Positions 25,892-33,814 of a stretch of DNA of 64,000 nucleotides are shown one piece after another; position 1 is the stretch's first letter; each line of letters starts with the position of its first letter. The DNA lies in NCBI RefSeq assembly GCF_021735935.1, contig NZ_WMDZ01000001.1, positions 1,674,001 to 1,738,000 of the forward strand, given 5' to 3'. This stretch comes from Sulfitobacter sp. M39. Its GTDB lineage: Bacteria; Pseudomonadota; Alphaproteobacteria; Rhodobacterales; Rhodobacteraceae. The position numbers were made by a program, and so were the translations under genes. The notes beneath the pieces are model-generated. The model worked only from the letters and a program-made list of their open reading frames with translations, did not search any database and was not told the origin of the DNA.

Positions 25892-26583
25892 TGGATATGT
25901 TCTCTGCACTGATCGCGTCGTTTCGCCAGATCGCTGAAACCGGCGGACCGGTTGTTGTTGTCCTGATGGGCGTCGCCGTGCTGACGCTGGCGGTGGCGAT
26001 TTATAAGGTCTGGCAGTTTTGGCGCTCTGCCGTGGGGCGGCACAAGGCGCTGAGCGAAGCGGTGGAGGCATGGGACCGTGGCGACAAACCCGCCGCCCGC
26101 GAGGCTTTGGGCCGGTCGAAAAGCTACCTCGCCCCCGTGATCAAGATGGCGATGGTGTCGAACGGCAGGGGCAGCGGCGCAGGCGTAGAGCGTTTGCAAG
26201 CCGAGGCAGAGACGCGTTTTGCCAAGCTCGAAACCGGTTTCCGCCTTCTCGATTCCGTGGCGCAGCTCGCCCCTTTGTTGGGCTTGTTCGGTACGGTTCT
26301 GGGCATGATCGAGGCTTTCCGGTCGCTGCAAGCCGCCGGATCGCAGGTCGATCCGTCGATCCTTGCGGGGGGTATCTGGGTGGCGCTGCTGACCACGGCT
26401 GTTGGTCTGGTCGTGGCGATGCCCACGGCACTGATCCTCAGCTGGCTCGAACAGCGGATGGAGGCGGAGCGGGTGATCGCGGATAAGGCGATCCTCACGG
26501 TGCTGAATCCGTCCAACGACGTGCCAGCCCCTGCCGCAGCCACGCCAGCGCCGACGCCCGAAATGGTCGCCGCACATGGCTAG
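25891..26583 (+). CDS. exbB: MotA/TolQ/ExbB proton channel family protein
   Basis: A 230-residue inner-membrane protein with three membrane segments: GPVVVVLMGVAVLTLAVAIYK, the long conserved LLDSVAQLAPLLGLFGTVLGMIEAF and the last IWVALLTTAVGLVVAMPTALI. These are the ExbB/TolQ channel helices. With the two ExbD proteins it would convert proton-motive force into TonB motion. It overlaps the preceding gene by 1 base and the first exbD by 8 bases. Confidence 0.9.
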   Translation: MDMFSALIASFRQIAETGGPVVVVLMGVAVLTLAVAIYKVWQFWRSAVGRHKALSEAVEAWDRGDKPAAREALGRSKSYLAPVIKMAMVSNGRGSGAGVERLQAEAETRFAKLETGFRLLDSVAQLAPLLGLFGTVLGMIEAFRSLQAAGSQVDPSILAGGIWVALLTTAVGLVVAMPTALILSWLEQRMEAERVIADKAILTVLNPSNDVPAPAAATPAPTPEMVAAHG

Positions 26584-26956
26584 GCCGCGCACGCGCAGAC
26601 GGCGGCTGTCGATGACCTCTCTGATTGATGTCATCTTTCTGCTGCTGCTGTTCTTTATGCTGACCTCGACCTTCTCGAAGTTCTCCGAGGTGCCGCTGGC
26701 CGCTGCCGGTTCGGGCGCGGTCGCGCAGGCCAGCGATGCCAAGCCGGTGTTCTTGCAGCTTGGCCCCGATACCCTGCGTCTGAATGGCGACGAAATCGCA
26801 TTGGACGCGCTGGCCGGATCATCCTTGGCCGAGGCCGAGAAGGGCACCGTGCTGCTCGTCTCGCTCGGGGCGGATGTGGACGCGCAGCGGTTGACGGATG
26901 TGCTGGTCAAACTGCGCGAGATGCCTGCCTTGCAGGTGTCGGTATTGGGGGGCTGA
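26576..26956 (+). CDS. exbD: ExbD/TolR family biopolymer transport protein, first copy
   Basis: A 126-residue protein: a short Arg-rich cytoplasmic N-terminus, one membrane helix SLIDVIFLLLLFFMLTSTF that carries the essential Asp near its start, and a periplasmic domain with LNGDEIALDAL and ADVDAQRLTDVLVKLRE typical of ExbD/TolR. It overlaps the 3' end of exbB and lies 3 bp before the second exbD. Confidence 0.9.
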   Translation: MARPRTRRRRLSMTSLIDVIFLLLLFFMLTSTFSKFSEVPLAAAGSGAVAQASDAKPVFLQLGPDTLRLNGDEIALDALAGSSLAEAEKGTVLLVSLGADVDAQRLTDVLVKLREMPALQVSVLGG

Positions 26957-26959
26957 CAG

Positions 26960-27349
26960 ATGCGCCGATTTGCCAAATCCAAACCGCAGCGTGAGCCGAC
27001 CATCGCGTTGATCAATATCGTCTTTCTGATGCTCGTCTTTTTCATGGTCGCGGGCACCCTGGCGCAGCCGCTGGACCCCGATCTGAAACTGGTCGAGACC
27101 CGCGCGCTTGAGGGGCAGGCCCCGCCGGACGCTTTGGTGATCTACCCTGACGGGCGGTTGACCTATCAAGGCGCGGAGCACGTGGATGCCGCGTCCTATG
27201 TCGCCAGCCTGTCTGACGAAGGCCGCGAGATCATACGCCTTGTGCCTGATCGTGCTTTGCCCGCCGAGACGCTGGTCACGCTGACCCGCGACTTGCGCGC
27301 GGCGGGGGCGCAAAAGGTGATGCTCGTCACGCAAAGGGCACTGCAATGA
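26960..27349 (+). CDS. exbD: ExbD/TolR family biopolymer transport protein, second copy
   Basis: A 129-residue paralog of the previous gene: membrane helix ALINIVFLMLVFFMVAGTLA, in which the usual channel Asp position is Asn (LINIV against LIDVI in the first copy), then a periplasmic domain (IYPDGRLTYQGAEHV). Two unlike ExbD proteins may form the ExbD dimer, with only one carrying the proton-binding Asp. The stop overlaps the tonB start (ATGA). Confidence 0.85.
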   Translation: MRRFAKSKPQREPTIALINIVFLMLVFFMVAGTLAQPLDPDLKLVETRALEGQAPPDALVIYPDGRLTYQGAEHVDAASYVASLSDEGREIIRLVPDRALPAETLVTLTRDLRAAGAQKVMLVTQRALQ

Positions 27350-28332
27350 TATCGCATTCTCCTACAGCGAAAGTGGTCTCTTTAGCCTTGGCGGTCGGGA
27401 TCGTCGCGGGGGCGGTCACCATCGGGCTGCCGCAAGATGAGATCGCGATCGAAGGGGGCGGTGCGCCGGTCGAGGCGATGATGGGCAGCAGTTTCGAGGA
27501 TATGGCCGTGGGCACGCTCACGCCGGAACCGGCAGAACCGGCAGAGACGCCCGTGGCCGAGGCCCCCACCGCCGCAGAACCCCTGCGCCCCACCACAGCA
27601 GAACAAACCCCGCCCGAGCAGGCCGAGCCGGTCACCCCGCCGGAGCAGGCGCAGCCCGTGACCCCGCCCGATGTGGCAGCGGTGACGCCTGCAGCCCCCG
27701 CAGCACCCGCCGCTTTGGTGCCCGCGCCGCTGGCCGTGCCCCCATCCGAGAGCGCGCAAGTCGCACCGCCGCCTGAAACCCTGCAGGCGCAAGACCCCGA
27801 CAGCGACGCCCCCGTCCTGTCGCGCCGCCCCATGCGCAAGAACCCTGAAACCGCTACCAAGATCGCCCAGGCCCGCGCCAAGCAAGAGCAGGCGGAGCGT
27901 GAACGCCGTCAGGCAGAGCAGCAAGCCGCCAAGAAGAAAGCAACGCAGCAAGCCGCCGCACGTGGCAATGCGCAGCGCAATGCGACCAAAGGGTCTTCGT
28001 CGGGTCAAAGCGCATCGGCCAAATCCACGAGCACCGGCAAACGCCAAGCCGCGGCATCGGCGCAAGGCAATGCCGCCGCCAGCAACTACCCCGGTCAGGT
28101 CATGCGTCGCATCTCGCGGGCGGGCAAGCCGCGGGTCCGGACCACCGGCACCGCGACGATCGCTTTTTCCATCGCCAGCAATGGCGGCTTGGCTTCTGTA
28201 TCCGTGGCGCGTGGGTCCGGCTCTGCCGCGCTGGACCGGGCGGCGGTATCGGTGATCCGCAAGGCCGCCCCTTTCCCGCGTCCCCCTGCTGGCGCGCGGC
28301 GACAGTATTCCATCAAGATCAAAGGGCAATAG
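27346..28332 (+). CDS. tonB: TonB family energy transducer
   Basis: A 328-residue protein. Residues 10-30 form an N-terminal signal anchor, residues 60-170 are Pro/Glu/Ala-rich and would span the periplasm, residues 175-240 are a Gln/Lys/Ala-rich helical stretch, and the last 80 residues are a TonB C-terminal domain (YPGQVMRRISRAGKPRVRTTG, TIAFSIASNGGL, AALDRAAVSVIRKAAPFPRPP). It should couple the ExbBD motor to an outer-membrane receptor, but none is encoded nearby. A GC-rich hairpin (CGGGGC / GCCCCG, 28334-28350) follows the stop. Confidence 0.88.
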   Translation: MISHSPTAKVVSLALAVGIVAGAVTIGLPQDEIAIEGGGAPVEAMMGSSFEDMAVGTLTPEPAEPAETPVAEAPTAAEPLRPTTAEQTPPEQAEPVTPPEQAQPVTPPDVAAVTPAAPAAPAALVPAPLAVPPSESAQVAPPPETLQAQDPDSDAPVLSRRPMRKNPETATKIAQARAKQEQAERERRQAEQQAAKKKATQQAAARGNAQRNATKGSSSGQSASAKSTSTGKRQAAASAQGNAAASNYPGQVMRRISRAGKPRVRTTGTATIAFSIASNGGLASVSVARGSGSAALDRAAVSVIRKAAPFPRPPAGARRQYSIKIKGQ

Positions 28333-28370
28333 GCGGGGCGTTCAGCCCCGTACGCCTTGCTTGAAGTGCA

Positions 28371-28384
28371 GCCGCCGCGGCGGC
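28371..28384. repeat. GC palindrome after tonB
   Basis: Perfect 14-base palindrome GCCGCCGCGGCGGC, 40 bases past the tonB stop. With the hairpin at 28334-28350 it may help end transcription. No further feature was recognised in the 230 bp between tonB and the next gene. Confidence 0.35.
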
Positions 28385-28563
28385 ATCAGCCCTTATATAC
28401 TGGCCATTTAAGCCGGATTGACGCCCTGCAAGCTGTTGTTTCCCATGGTAAAAAAGACCGGTAATTTTTCTTGGTTACCACTAGTATAACGTAAACACGC
28501 CTCAAATCTGCCGTTTTCTCCGCCGATTAACTGTCCGGTAATCAACAGGTAGAGTACGCCGAC

Positions 28564-30111
28564 ATGTTCAAAGTTGCCCATACAATCCATCATGATCACG
28601 ACATTGGATTAGTTCTTCTGGCAGGGCTGCTTTGCGCCTTTGGTGCTTGGGTGGTATCACGTTTATACCAGCACGCCTTGGGGCGGCCACGCAGCCAGGC
28701 GCTGATCTGGTATTTGCTGGCCGCGATCACTGCTGGTGTTGCAGTCTGGTGTACGCATTTCATCGCAATCCTCGCGTATCAGCCTTCGGCTCCGGTGACG
28801 TTCAACCTGCAACTGACCTTTGTATCGCTGTTGATTGCGATTGCAGGGTCAACCATCGGCATCATGGTGGCGGGCATGTTCCGGTCGCTCGCGAGCACGA
28901 TCATCGGCGGTACGATCTTTGGCGTGGCGGTCACGGCGATGCACTACATCGGCATGATCGCTTACCGCGTTGAAGGCGTGGTCTCCTGGGACCGTGGGTA
29001 TGTCATCGGCTCTTTTGTTCTCGCGGTGATATTGTCAACAATCGCGCTTTATCTCGGCGGGCGCACCTCGCGGTGGAGCGGGCTGCAAATGACCGGCGCG
29101 CTGACGCTGGCCGTTGTCGGGTTGCACTTTATCGGCATGGCCGCATTCAGCGTGGACTGCATTGGGTTGAAACCCGGCTATACCAACCCCGAAGAATACA
29201 AGCTGCTGGCACTGGTGATCGCAGGCACGGCGACGACAATCACCCTTGGCGGTCTGTTCACCTATTTCATCGAAAACCGGACCCGTATGGAAAGCATCGA
29301 AGAGCTGCGCAAAGCCCGCGACGCTGCCGAAGGGGCGAGCCGCGCGAAATCCGAATTCATGAGCGTTCTCAGCCACGAACTGCGCACGCCGCTGACCATC
29401 GTGATCGGCTATGCGGGCTTCCTGACTAAGCTCAAGACCACGACGACGGCCAAACTGTCGCCGGGTGAGCCGATCACCGAAAAACACTATAACATCATCG
29501 GCGATCAGGCAGAGCTTTACGGCCAGCGCGTCAAATTCGCGGGCAACCACCTGCTGACGATCATCAACGATATTCTCGACTATACCAGCATCGAGCTGAA
29601 CGACATTAAACTGGCCAAGACCACATTTCCCACACGGGCGCTGCTGGCGCAGGTCGAGGACCAGTTTCAGGGCATGGCGCAGGGCAAGGACGTGACCCTG
29701 CATATCCCCGCCGGCAGCCTTGATGTGACCGCCGACCGTGGGCGCTGCTTGCAGATCCTGATCAATCTGGTGGGCAATGCGCTCAAGTTTTCCAAGGGCA
29801 AGGATATCTTCCTGCGGGCCGAAGTGGACGGCGGCGGCTTCCGCTTCGAGGTCGAAGACAATGGTGTCGGGATGGAACAGAAAGATCTGGAATCGATCTT
29901 CCAGGCCTTCACCCAGATCGAAAGCGCCGACAACCGCTCTGAAGGCGGGACGGGGCTCGGGCTGGCGATCTGCAAGAAGCTGGCGTTGGCGCATGGGGGC
30001 GATATCTCGGTCTCCAGCACGGTGGGCAAGGGCACTAAGTTCTCGGTCTTCTTCCCGCATAGTCTGGTGAGCACCGGGCGCCCGTCGCAGTCCCTTGCGG
30101 CAGCCGCCTGA
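28564..30111 (+). CDS. MHYT-domain sensor histidine kinase
   Basis: A 515-residue membrane kinase. Residues 10-245 hold seven membrane segments with the repeated MHYT-type motifs THFIAI, MHYIGM and LHFIGM, a proposed copper-containing site for O2, CO or NO sensing. After a short coiled stretch (EELRKARDAAEGASRAKSEF), HisKA has its His in SVLSHELRTPLTI, and the HATPase domain shows INLVGNALKFSK, VEDNGVGM and GGTGLGLAICKKLA. No response regulator or PAS domain is next to it, so the partner is unknown. Confidence 0.9.
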   Translation: MFKVAHTIHHDHDIGLVLLAGLLCAFGAWVVSRLYQHALGRPRSQALIWYLLAAITAGVAVWCTHFIAILAYQPSAPVTFNLQLTFVSLLIAIAGSTIGIMVAGMFRSLASTIIGGTIFGVAVTAMHYIGMIAYRVEGVVSWDRGYVIGSFVLAVILSTIALYLGGRTSRWSGLQMTGALTLAVVGLHFIGMAAFSVDCIGLKPGYTNPEEYKLLALVIAGTATTITLGGLFTYFIENRTRMESIEELRKARDAAEGASRAKSEFMSVLSHELRTPLTIVIGYAGFLTKLKTTTTAKLSPGEPITEKHYNIIGDQAELYGQRVKFAGNHLLTIINDILDYTSIELNDIKLAKTTFPTRALLAQVEDQFQGMAQGKDVTLHIPAGSLDVTADRGRCLQILINLVGNALKFSKGKDIFLRAEVDGGGFRFEVEDNGVGMEQKDLESIFQAFTQIESADNRSEGGTGLGLAICKKLALAHGGDISVSSTVGKGTKFSVFFPHSLVSTGRPSQSLAAAA

Positions 30112-30135
30112 TCGAAGCAGGGACACACCCCGAAA

Positions 30136-30172
30136 CACCAAGGGCCGCAGCGTGATGCTGCGGCCCTTGGTG
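30136..30172. terminator. Bidirectional terminator between the MHYT kinase and znuB
   Basis: Perfect 16-bp stem CACCAAGGGCCGCAGC / GCTGCGGCCCTTGGTG with a GTGAT loop, lying between two convergent genes. Weak U-runs but the stem is very stable. Confidence 0.75.
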
Positions 30173-30191
30173 TGTGTGTGCAGATCACCGC

Positions 30192-30983
30192 CTAGCGTTT
30201 TAGCAACGGGGCGACGCCAGAGGACAGCATGAACAGCACCGCCGCGACGCTGACGATGCTGGGCCCAGTGGGCGTATCAAGTGCAAAAGACGCGGCCAGC
30301 CCGCCCAAGGCGGCGATCACCCCGATGATACATGCGGTCATCGCCATGACTTCGGGCGTGCGGGCGAAGGGGCGGGCGGCGGCGGCGGGGATGATCAGCA
30401 TCGCCGCGATCAGCAGCGCGCCGACCACCTTGATCGCGACCGCAACCGTCACCGCCAGCGCCAGCGTCAATATCAGCTGTTCACGGCGCGGATTGACCCC
30501 GCTGGCCGTCGCCAGATCGGGGTTCAACGTGGACGACAGCAATGCCTGCCAGCGCCAGACCAGCAGCGCGATCGACAGGACGGCCCCGCTCCAGATGATC
30601 GCAAGGTCGGTCTTGGTCACGGCCAGGATCTCTCCGAACAGATAGGCGCTGAGGTCGACGCGCTGGTTCGGCAGCAGCGACACCGCCACAAGGCCGATGG
30701 CCAATGCCCCGTGGGCCAGCACCCCCAGCAGCGTATCCGTGCCCAGGCTGCGCCCGTTCAGGGCCGTCACGATCAGCGCCATCGACAGCGCGATCAGCAG
30801 CACCCCCGCGAAAATCGGCAACTCAAACGCCAAGGCCAGCGCGACCCCCAGCAACGCCGCGTGCGAGGTCGCATCGCCAAAATAGGCCATGCGCCGCCAG
30901 ACGACGAAACAGCCCAAAGGCGCGGCTGCAAAGGCCACACCGATACCGGCAAGCCCGGCACGTATCAAAAAGTCATCAAGCAT
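30192..30983 (-). CDS. znuB: Zinc ABC transporter permease ZnuB
   Basis: A 263-residue ABC-3 family permease with eight or so membrane segments (AGLAGIGVAFAAAPLGCFVVW, MAYFGDATSHAALLG, AHGALAIGLVAVSLL, VVGALLIAAMLIIPAAAAR). The motif around GDATSHAALLG is typical of Zn/Mn permeases. I start it at the ATG at 30983, which overlaps the znuC stop by 8 bases; a longer frame upstream lies inside znuC. Third gene of the zur-znuC-znuB operon. Confidence 0.92.
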   Translation of the reverse strand: MLDDFLIRAGLAGIGVAFAAAPLGCFVVWRRMAYFGDATSHAALLGVALALAFELPIFAGVLLIALSMALIVTALNGRSLGTDTLLGVLAHGALAIGLVAVSLLPNQRVDLSAYLFGEILAVTKTDLAIIWSGAVLSIALLVWRWQALLSSTLNPDLATASGVNPRREQLILTLALAVTVAVAIKVVGALLIAAMLIIPAAAARPFARTPEVMAMTACIIGVIAALGGLAASFALDTPTGPSIVSVAAVLFMLSSGVAPLLKR

Positions 30984-31764
30984 CTTGGTCCCCATGGGCG
31001 TGGTTGCAGCCGGCACCATGGGTATGGCCCTGCGCATGGTCGTGGGTGTGGCTATGATCATGCGAATGCGAATGTTCGTGCCGGTAAAGCGCCAGTGCCC
31101 CTTGGGTGCCAGTGCCGAACAACGCGCGGTATTCCGGCGCATCGGCGACGATCTCGGGGGTGCCTTCGCAGCAGACATGACCGTTCAGGCACAGCACACG
31201 ATCCGAAGCCGCCATCACCACATGCAGATCGTGGCTGACCATCAAGACGGCACAGCCCATGTCGCGGCGTACCTCTTCGATCTGGCGGTAAAACGCGGCA
31301 GAGCCGGGCTGATCCAGCCCCTGCGTCGCCTCGTCGAGGATGAGGATATGGGGTTTGTTCAGCAGGGCCCGCGCCAGCAACACGCGCTGGAACTGGCCGC
31401 CCGACAGGTCGGTCATCTGCTTTTTCGCCAGATCCGTGACCCCCGCCTGCAGCAACGCCTGCGCGATGGTATCGCGGGGCTGGCGGCGGGGCAGGTTCAA
31501 AAAGCCATGCACCGTCAACGGCAGCGTCGCGTCGATTTGCAGCTTCTGCGGGACATAGCCGATGCGCAGATCCGCGGCACGGGTGATCGTGCCCGACGCG
31601 GGTTTCAGCGCGCCGATCAACGCCCGCAGCAAGCTCGACTTGCCCGACCCGTTGGGGCCGACGATGGTCACGATCTCGCCCGGCTCAACAGCGATATCGA
31701 CATCGCGCAGCACCGTTTGCCCGCCAATGCGCAGGGTCAGGTTCTGGGTGGCGATCAGGCTCAT
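30976..31764 (-). CDS. znuC: Zinc ABC transporter ATP-binding protein ZnuC
   Basis: A 262-residue ABC ATPase: Walker A GPNGSGKSS, signature LSGGQFQRVLLARAL, Walker B ILILDEATQGLD, switch His in VSHDLHVVMAASD. The C-terminal tail is His-rich (YRHEHSHSHDHSHTHDHAQG), which fits zinc handling and mirrors the His-rich ZnuA. The start at 31764 overlaps the zur stop (ATGA). Confidence 0.93.
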   Translation of the reverse strand: MSLIATQNLTLRIGGQTVLRDVDIAVEPGEIVTIVGPNGSGKSSLLRALIGALKPASGTITRAADLRIGYVPQKLQIDATLPLTVHGFLNLPRRQPRDTIAQALLQAGVTDLAKKQMTDLSGGQFQRVLLARALLNKPHILILDEATQGLDQPGSAAFYRQIEEVRRDMGCAVLMVSHDLHVVMAASDRVLCLNGHVCCEGTPEIVADAPEYRALFGTGTQGALALYRHEHSHSHDHSHTHDHAQGHTHGAGCNHAHGDQDA

Positions 31765-32243
31765 GCGGTGGCTCCGTCCTGACAGGCGGGGCAAAGGCCC
31801 TGCGCCTCGATCACCGTGCGTTCAATCTGGAACCCCGCCGCGCGGGCCGCATCGCCCAAGCGCCCTTGGGTCAGCGTCGTGTCGCTTTCGGCGACCGACT
31901 GGCAGCTGCGGCAGATCAGGAATGCGGGTGTGTGGTCCGCGCCAACATGGCTGCAGGCGGTATAGGCGTTCAACGCCTCGATCCGGTGAGCAAGCCCCGC
32001 TTTCACCAGAAAGTCCAGCGCGCGATAGGCGACGGGCGGCTGCGCCCCGAGCCCTTCGGCAGAGAGATGCCCCAGAATATCATAGGCCCCCATGGCGCGG
32101 TGTTCGGCCAGCAGCAGTTCCAGCACGCGGCGGCGGATGGGGGTGAGCCTTAAGTCAGAGGCCGCGCACCGCGCCTCTGCTGCGGCCAATGCGTCTTCGA
32201 CACAGGCACCGTGATCATGCGTTTCAAATCCAAGGGTCGACAT
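31761..32243 (-). CDS. zur: Fur-family zinc uptake regulator Zur
   Basis: A 160-residue Fur-family repressor: winged helix over residues 30-95 (LRLTPIRRRVLELLLAEHRAMGAYDIL, PVAYRALDFLVKAGLAHRIE), then the dimer and metal domain with HVGADHTPAFLICRSCQSV and a terminal CPAC, a CxxC pair-based structural zinc site. The ATG at 32243 follows GGAGGCGAAAT. It is first in zur-znuC-znuB and divergent from znuA, so it should repress both units when zinc is sufficient. Confidence 0.93.
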   Translation of the reverse strand: MSTLGFETHDHGACVEDALAAAEARCAASDLRLTPIRRRVLELLLAEHRAMGAYDILGHLSAEGLGAQPPVAYRALDFLVKAGLAHRIEALNAYTACSHVGADHTPAFLICRSCQSVAESDTTLTQGRLGDAARAAGFQIERTVIEAQGLCPACQDGATA

Positions 32244-32277
32244 ATTTCGCCTCCGTAGCAGGGTTCGGTGTTGATAT

Positions 32278-32317
32278 GTTATAACGTGTAATCTATCAAG
32301 GTTATAGTATAACAATT
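32278..32317. promoter_or_regulatory. Zur-box-like palindromes in the zur/znuA divergent promoter
   Basis: The segment 32301-32313 is the perfect palindrome GTTATA-G-TATAAC, flanked by AAG and AATT, matching the alphaproteobacterial Zur box pattern GTTATANTATAAC. A second, shorter GTTATAAC lies at 32278-32285. The main site sits 20 bases before znuA and about 60 before zur. Confidence 0.8.
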
Positions 32318-32332
32318 CATAGGACCCCGCCC

Positions 32333-33781
32333 ATGCGCCGCTTGCTTTGCACCACCCTTCTTTTCTCTGCCGGTCTGGCCCATGCAGAGGTGCCCCGTGT
32401 CGCCACCGATATTGCGCCGGTACATTCGTTGGTGTCTATGGTCATGCAGGGGGCAGGAAGCCCCGATCTAATCATCCCGTCAGGCGCGTCGCCCCACAGC
32501 TATGCCATGCGCCCCAGCGAGGCGCGCGCGGTGTCCAAGGCCGATCTGGTGGTCTGGGTCGGCCCGTCGCTGGCCCCGTGGCTTGAAGAACCCCTGAACG
32601 GTTTGGCGCAAGGGGCTGAACGTCTGACCTTGCAAGACGTAGAGGGTATCCGCCTGCTGACCAACCGCAGCGGCGTCGCGTTCGAAGCCCATGACCACGG
32701 CGATCATGAGGGCCATGATGATCATGCGGGCCACGACGATCATGCGGGCCACGACGATCATGCGGGCCACGACGATCATGCGGGCCACGACGATCATGCG
32801 GGCCACGACGATCATGCGGGCCACGACGATCATGCGGGCCACGACGATCATGCGGGCCACGACGATCATGCGGGCCACGACGATCATGCGGGCCACGACG
32901 ATCATGCGGGCCACGACGATCATGCGGGCCACGACGATCATGCGGGCCACGACGATCATGCGGGCCACGACGATCATGCGGGCCACGACGATCATGCGGG
33001 CCACGATGATCATGCGGGCCACGACGCTCATGCGGGCCAAGATGATCATGCGGGGCACGACGATCATGAGGGCCACGACGACCACGCGGGTCATGACGAC
33101 CATGAAGGCCACGGCGATCACGAAGATCACGAGGGGCATGATCACGGCGACCACGAAGGCCATGACGACCACGAAGGTCACGATGACCACGCAGAACACG
33201 ACGACCACGACCATGACGCACATGAAGAGGCAGACGCTCACGAAGGGCACAATCATGCACCCGGCGCTTTGGACCCGCATATCTGGCTTGATCCGCAGAA
33301 CGCGATTGTCTGGCTGGACGTCATCGCCGCTCGCTTGTCCGAGCAAGACCCTGAAAACGCAGCGCTTTACGCAGGCAATGCCGCGCAGGCCCAAGCGCAG
33401 CTGGTGGATCTTCAAGCCGACATTCAGGCCGAGCTGACGCCGCTTCGGGGGCAGAAGTTTATCGTCTTCCACGACGCCTATCACTATTTCGAAGCCCGCT
33501 TTGATGTCGAGGCAAGTGCGTCGATCTCGCTGAGCGATGGGGCCGCTCCCAGTGCCGCGCGTCTGGCCGAGGTGCGTGATGTGGTGAAGGATACTCAGGC
33601 CGCCTGCGTCTTTACCGAACCGCAGTTCAACTCCGGGCTGGTCGACGCGCTGCAAGATGGCTCGGTGCTGAAATCCGCTTCGCTTGATCCTTTGGGTGCT
33701 GAGCTGGCACCGGGTGCCGACATGTACCCCGCCTTGCTGCGCGATCTCGCCGCAGCCTTTACCAGCTGTCTGGCAAAGTAA
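32333..33781 (+). CDS. znuA: Zinc ABC transporter substrate-binding protein ZnuA with giant His/Asp repeat
   Basis: A 482-residue ZnuA, much longer than usual because of an inserted loop. Signal peptide MRRLLCTTLLFSAGLAHA, then the N-lobe with the zinc ligand His in SGASPHSYAMRPSEA. Residues 120-308 are almost only His, Asp, Gly, Ala and Glu, mainly HDDHAG repeated; this is the expanded form of the His loop seen in other ZnuA proteins. The rest is normal: ALDPHIWLDPQNA, IVFHDAYHYFE (zinc ligands) and FTEPQFNSGLV. It delivers Zn2+ to ZnuBC, and the loop may buffer zinc in the periplasm. Divergent from zur. Confidence 0.93.
   Translation: MRRLLCTTLLFSAGLAHAEVPRVATDIAPVHSLVSMVMQGAGSPDLIIPSGASPHSYAMRPSEARAVSKADLVVWVGPSLAPWLEEPLNGLAQGAERLTLQDVEGIRLLTNRSGVAFEAHDHGDHEGHDDHAGHDDHAGHDDHAGHDDHAGHDDHAGHDDHAGHDDHAGHDDHAGHDDHAGHDDHAGHDDHAGHDDHAGHDDHAGHDDHAGHDDHAGHDDHAGHDDHAGHDAHAGQDDHAGHDDHEGHDDHAGHDDHEGHGDHEDHEGHDHGDHEGHDDHEGHDDHAEHDDHDHDAHEEADAHEGHNHAPGALDPHIWLDPQNAIVWLDVIAARLSEQDPENAALYAGNAAQAQAQLVDLQADIQAELTPLRGQKFIVFHDAYHYFEARFDVEASASISLSDGAAPSAARLAEVRDVVKDTQAACVFTEPQFNSGLVDALQDGSVLKSASLDPLGAELAPGADMYPALLRDLAAAFTSCLAK
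32711..33070 (+). repeat. 18-bp tandem repeat (minisatellite) inside znuA
   Basis: The 18-bp unit GGCCACGACGATCATGCG occurs 15 times with no differences from 32729 to 32998. Single-base variants flank it: one copy at 32711-32728 and three or four at 32999-33070. Each unit encodes GHDDHA, so length change by whole units keeps the frame. Beyond 33070 the His/Asp coding continues with looser units (HDDHEG, HGDHED). Confidence 0.97.
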
Positions 33782-33787
33782 GCTCCG

Positions 33788-33814
33788 CTTTGGGCGTCAC
33801 AGTGACGCCCAAAG
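33788..33814. terminator. Terminator between convergent znuA and the permease gene
   Basis: CTTTGGGCGTCAC / GTGACGCCCAAAG, 13-bp perfect inverted repeat around one A. It overlaps the last codons of the minus-strand permease gene (stop at 33797) and lies just after the znuA stop. Confidence 0.65.

Noticed and set aside
32711..33070. Tandem repeats as a CRISPR array
   Set aside because: The units are directly adjacent without spacers, are in frame with znuA and encode its His/Asp loop.
32480..33655. Long open frames opposite and offset to znuA (391 residues on the minus strand, 248 residues in another plus frame)
   Set aside because: They consist mainly of the 18-bp repeat read in other frames, which contains no stop in any of them; no ribosome site or domain supports them.
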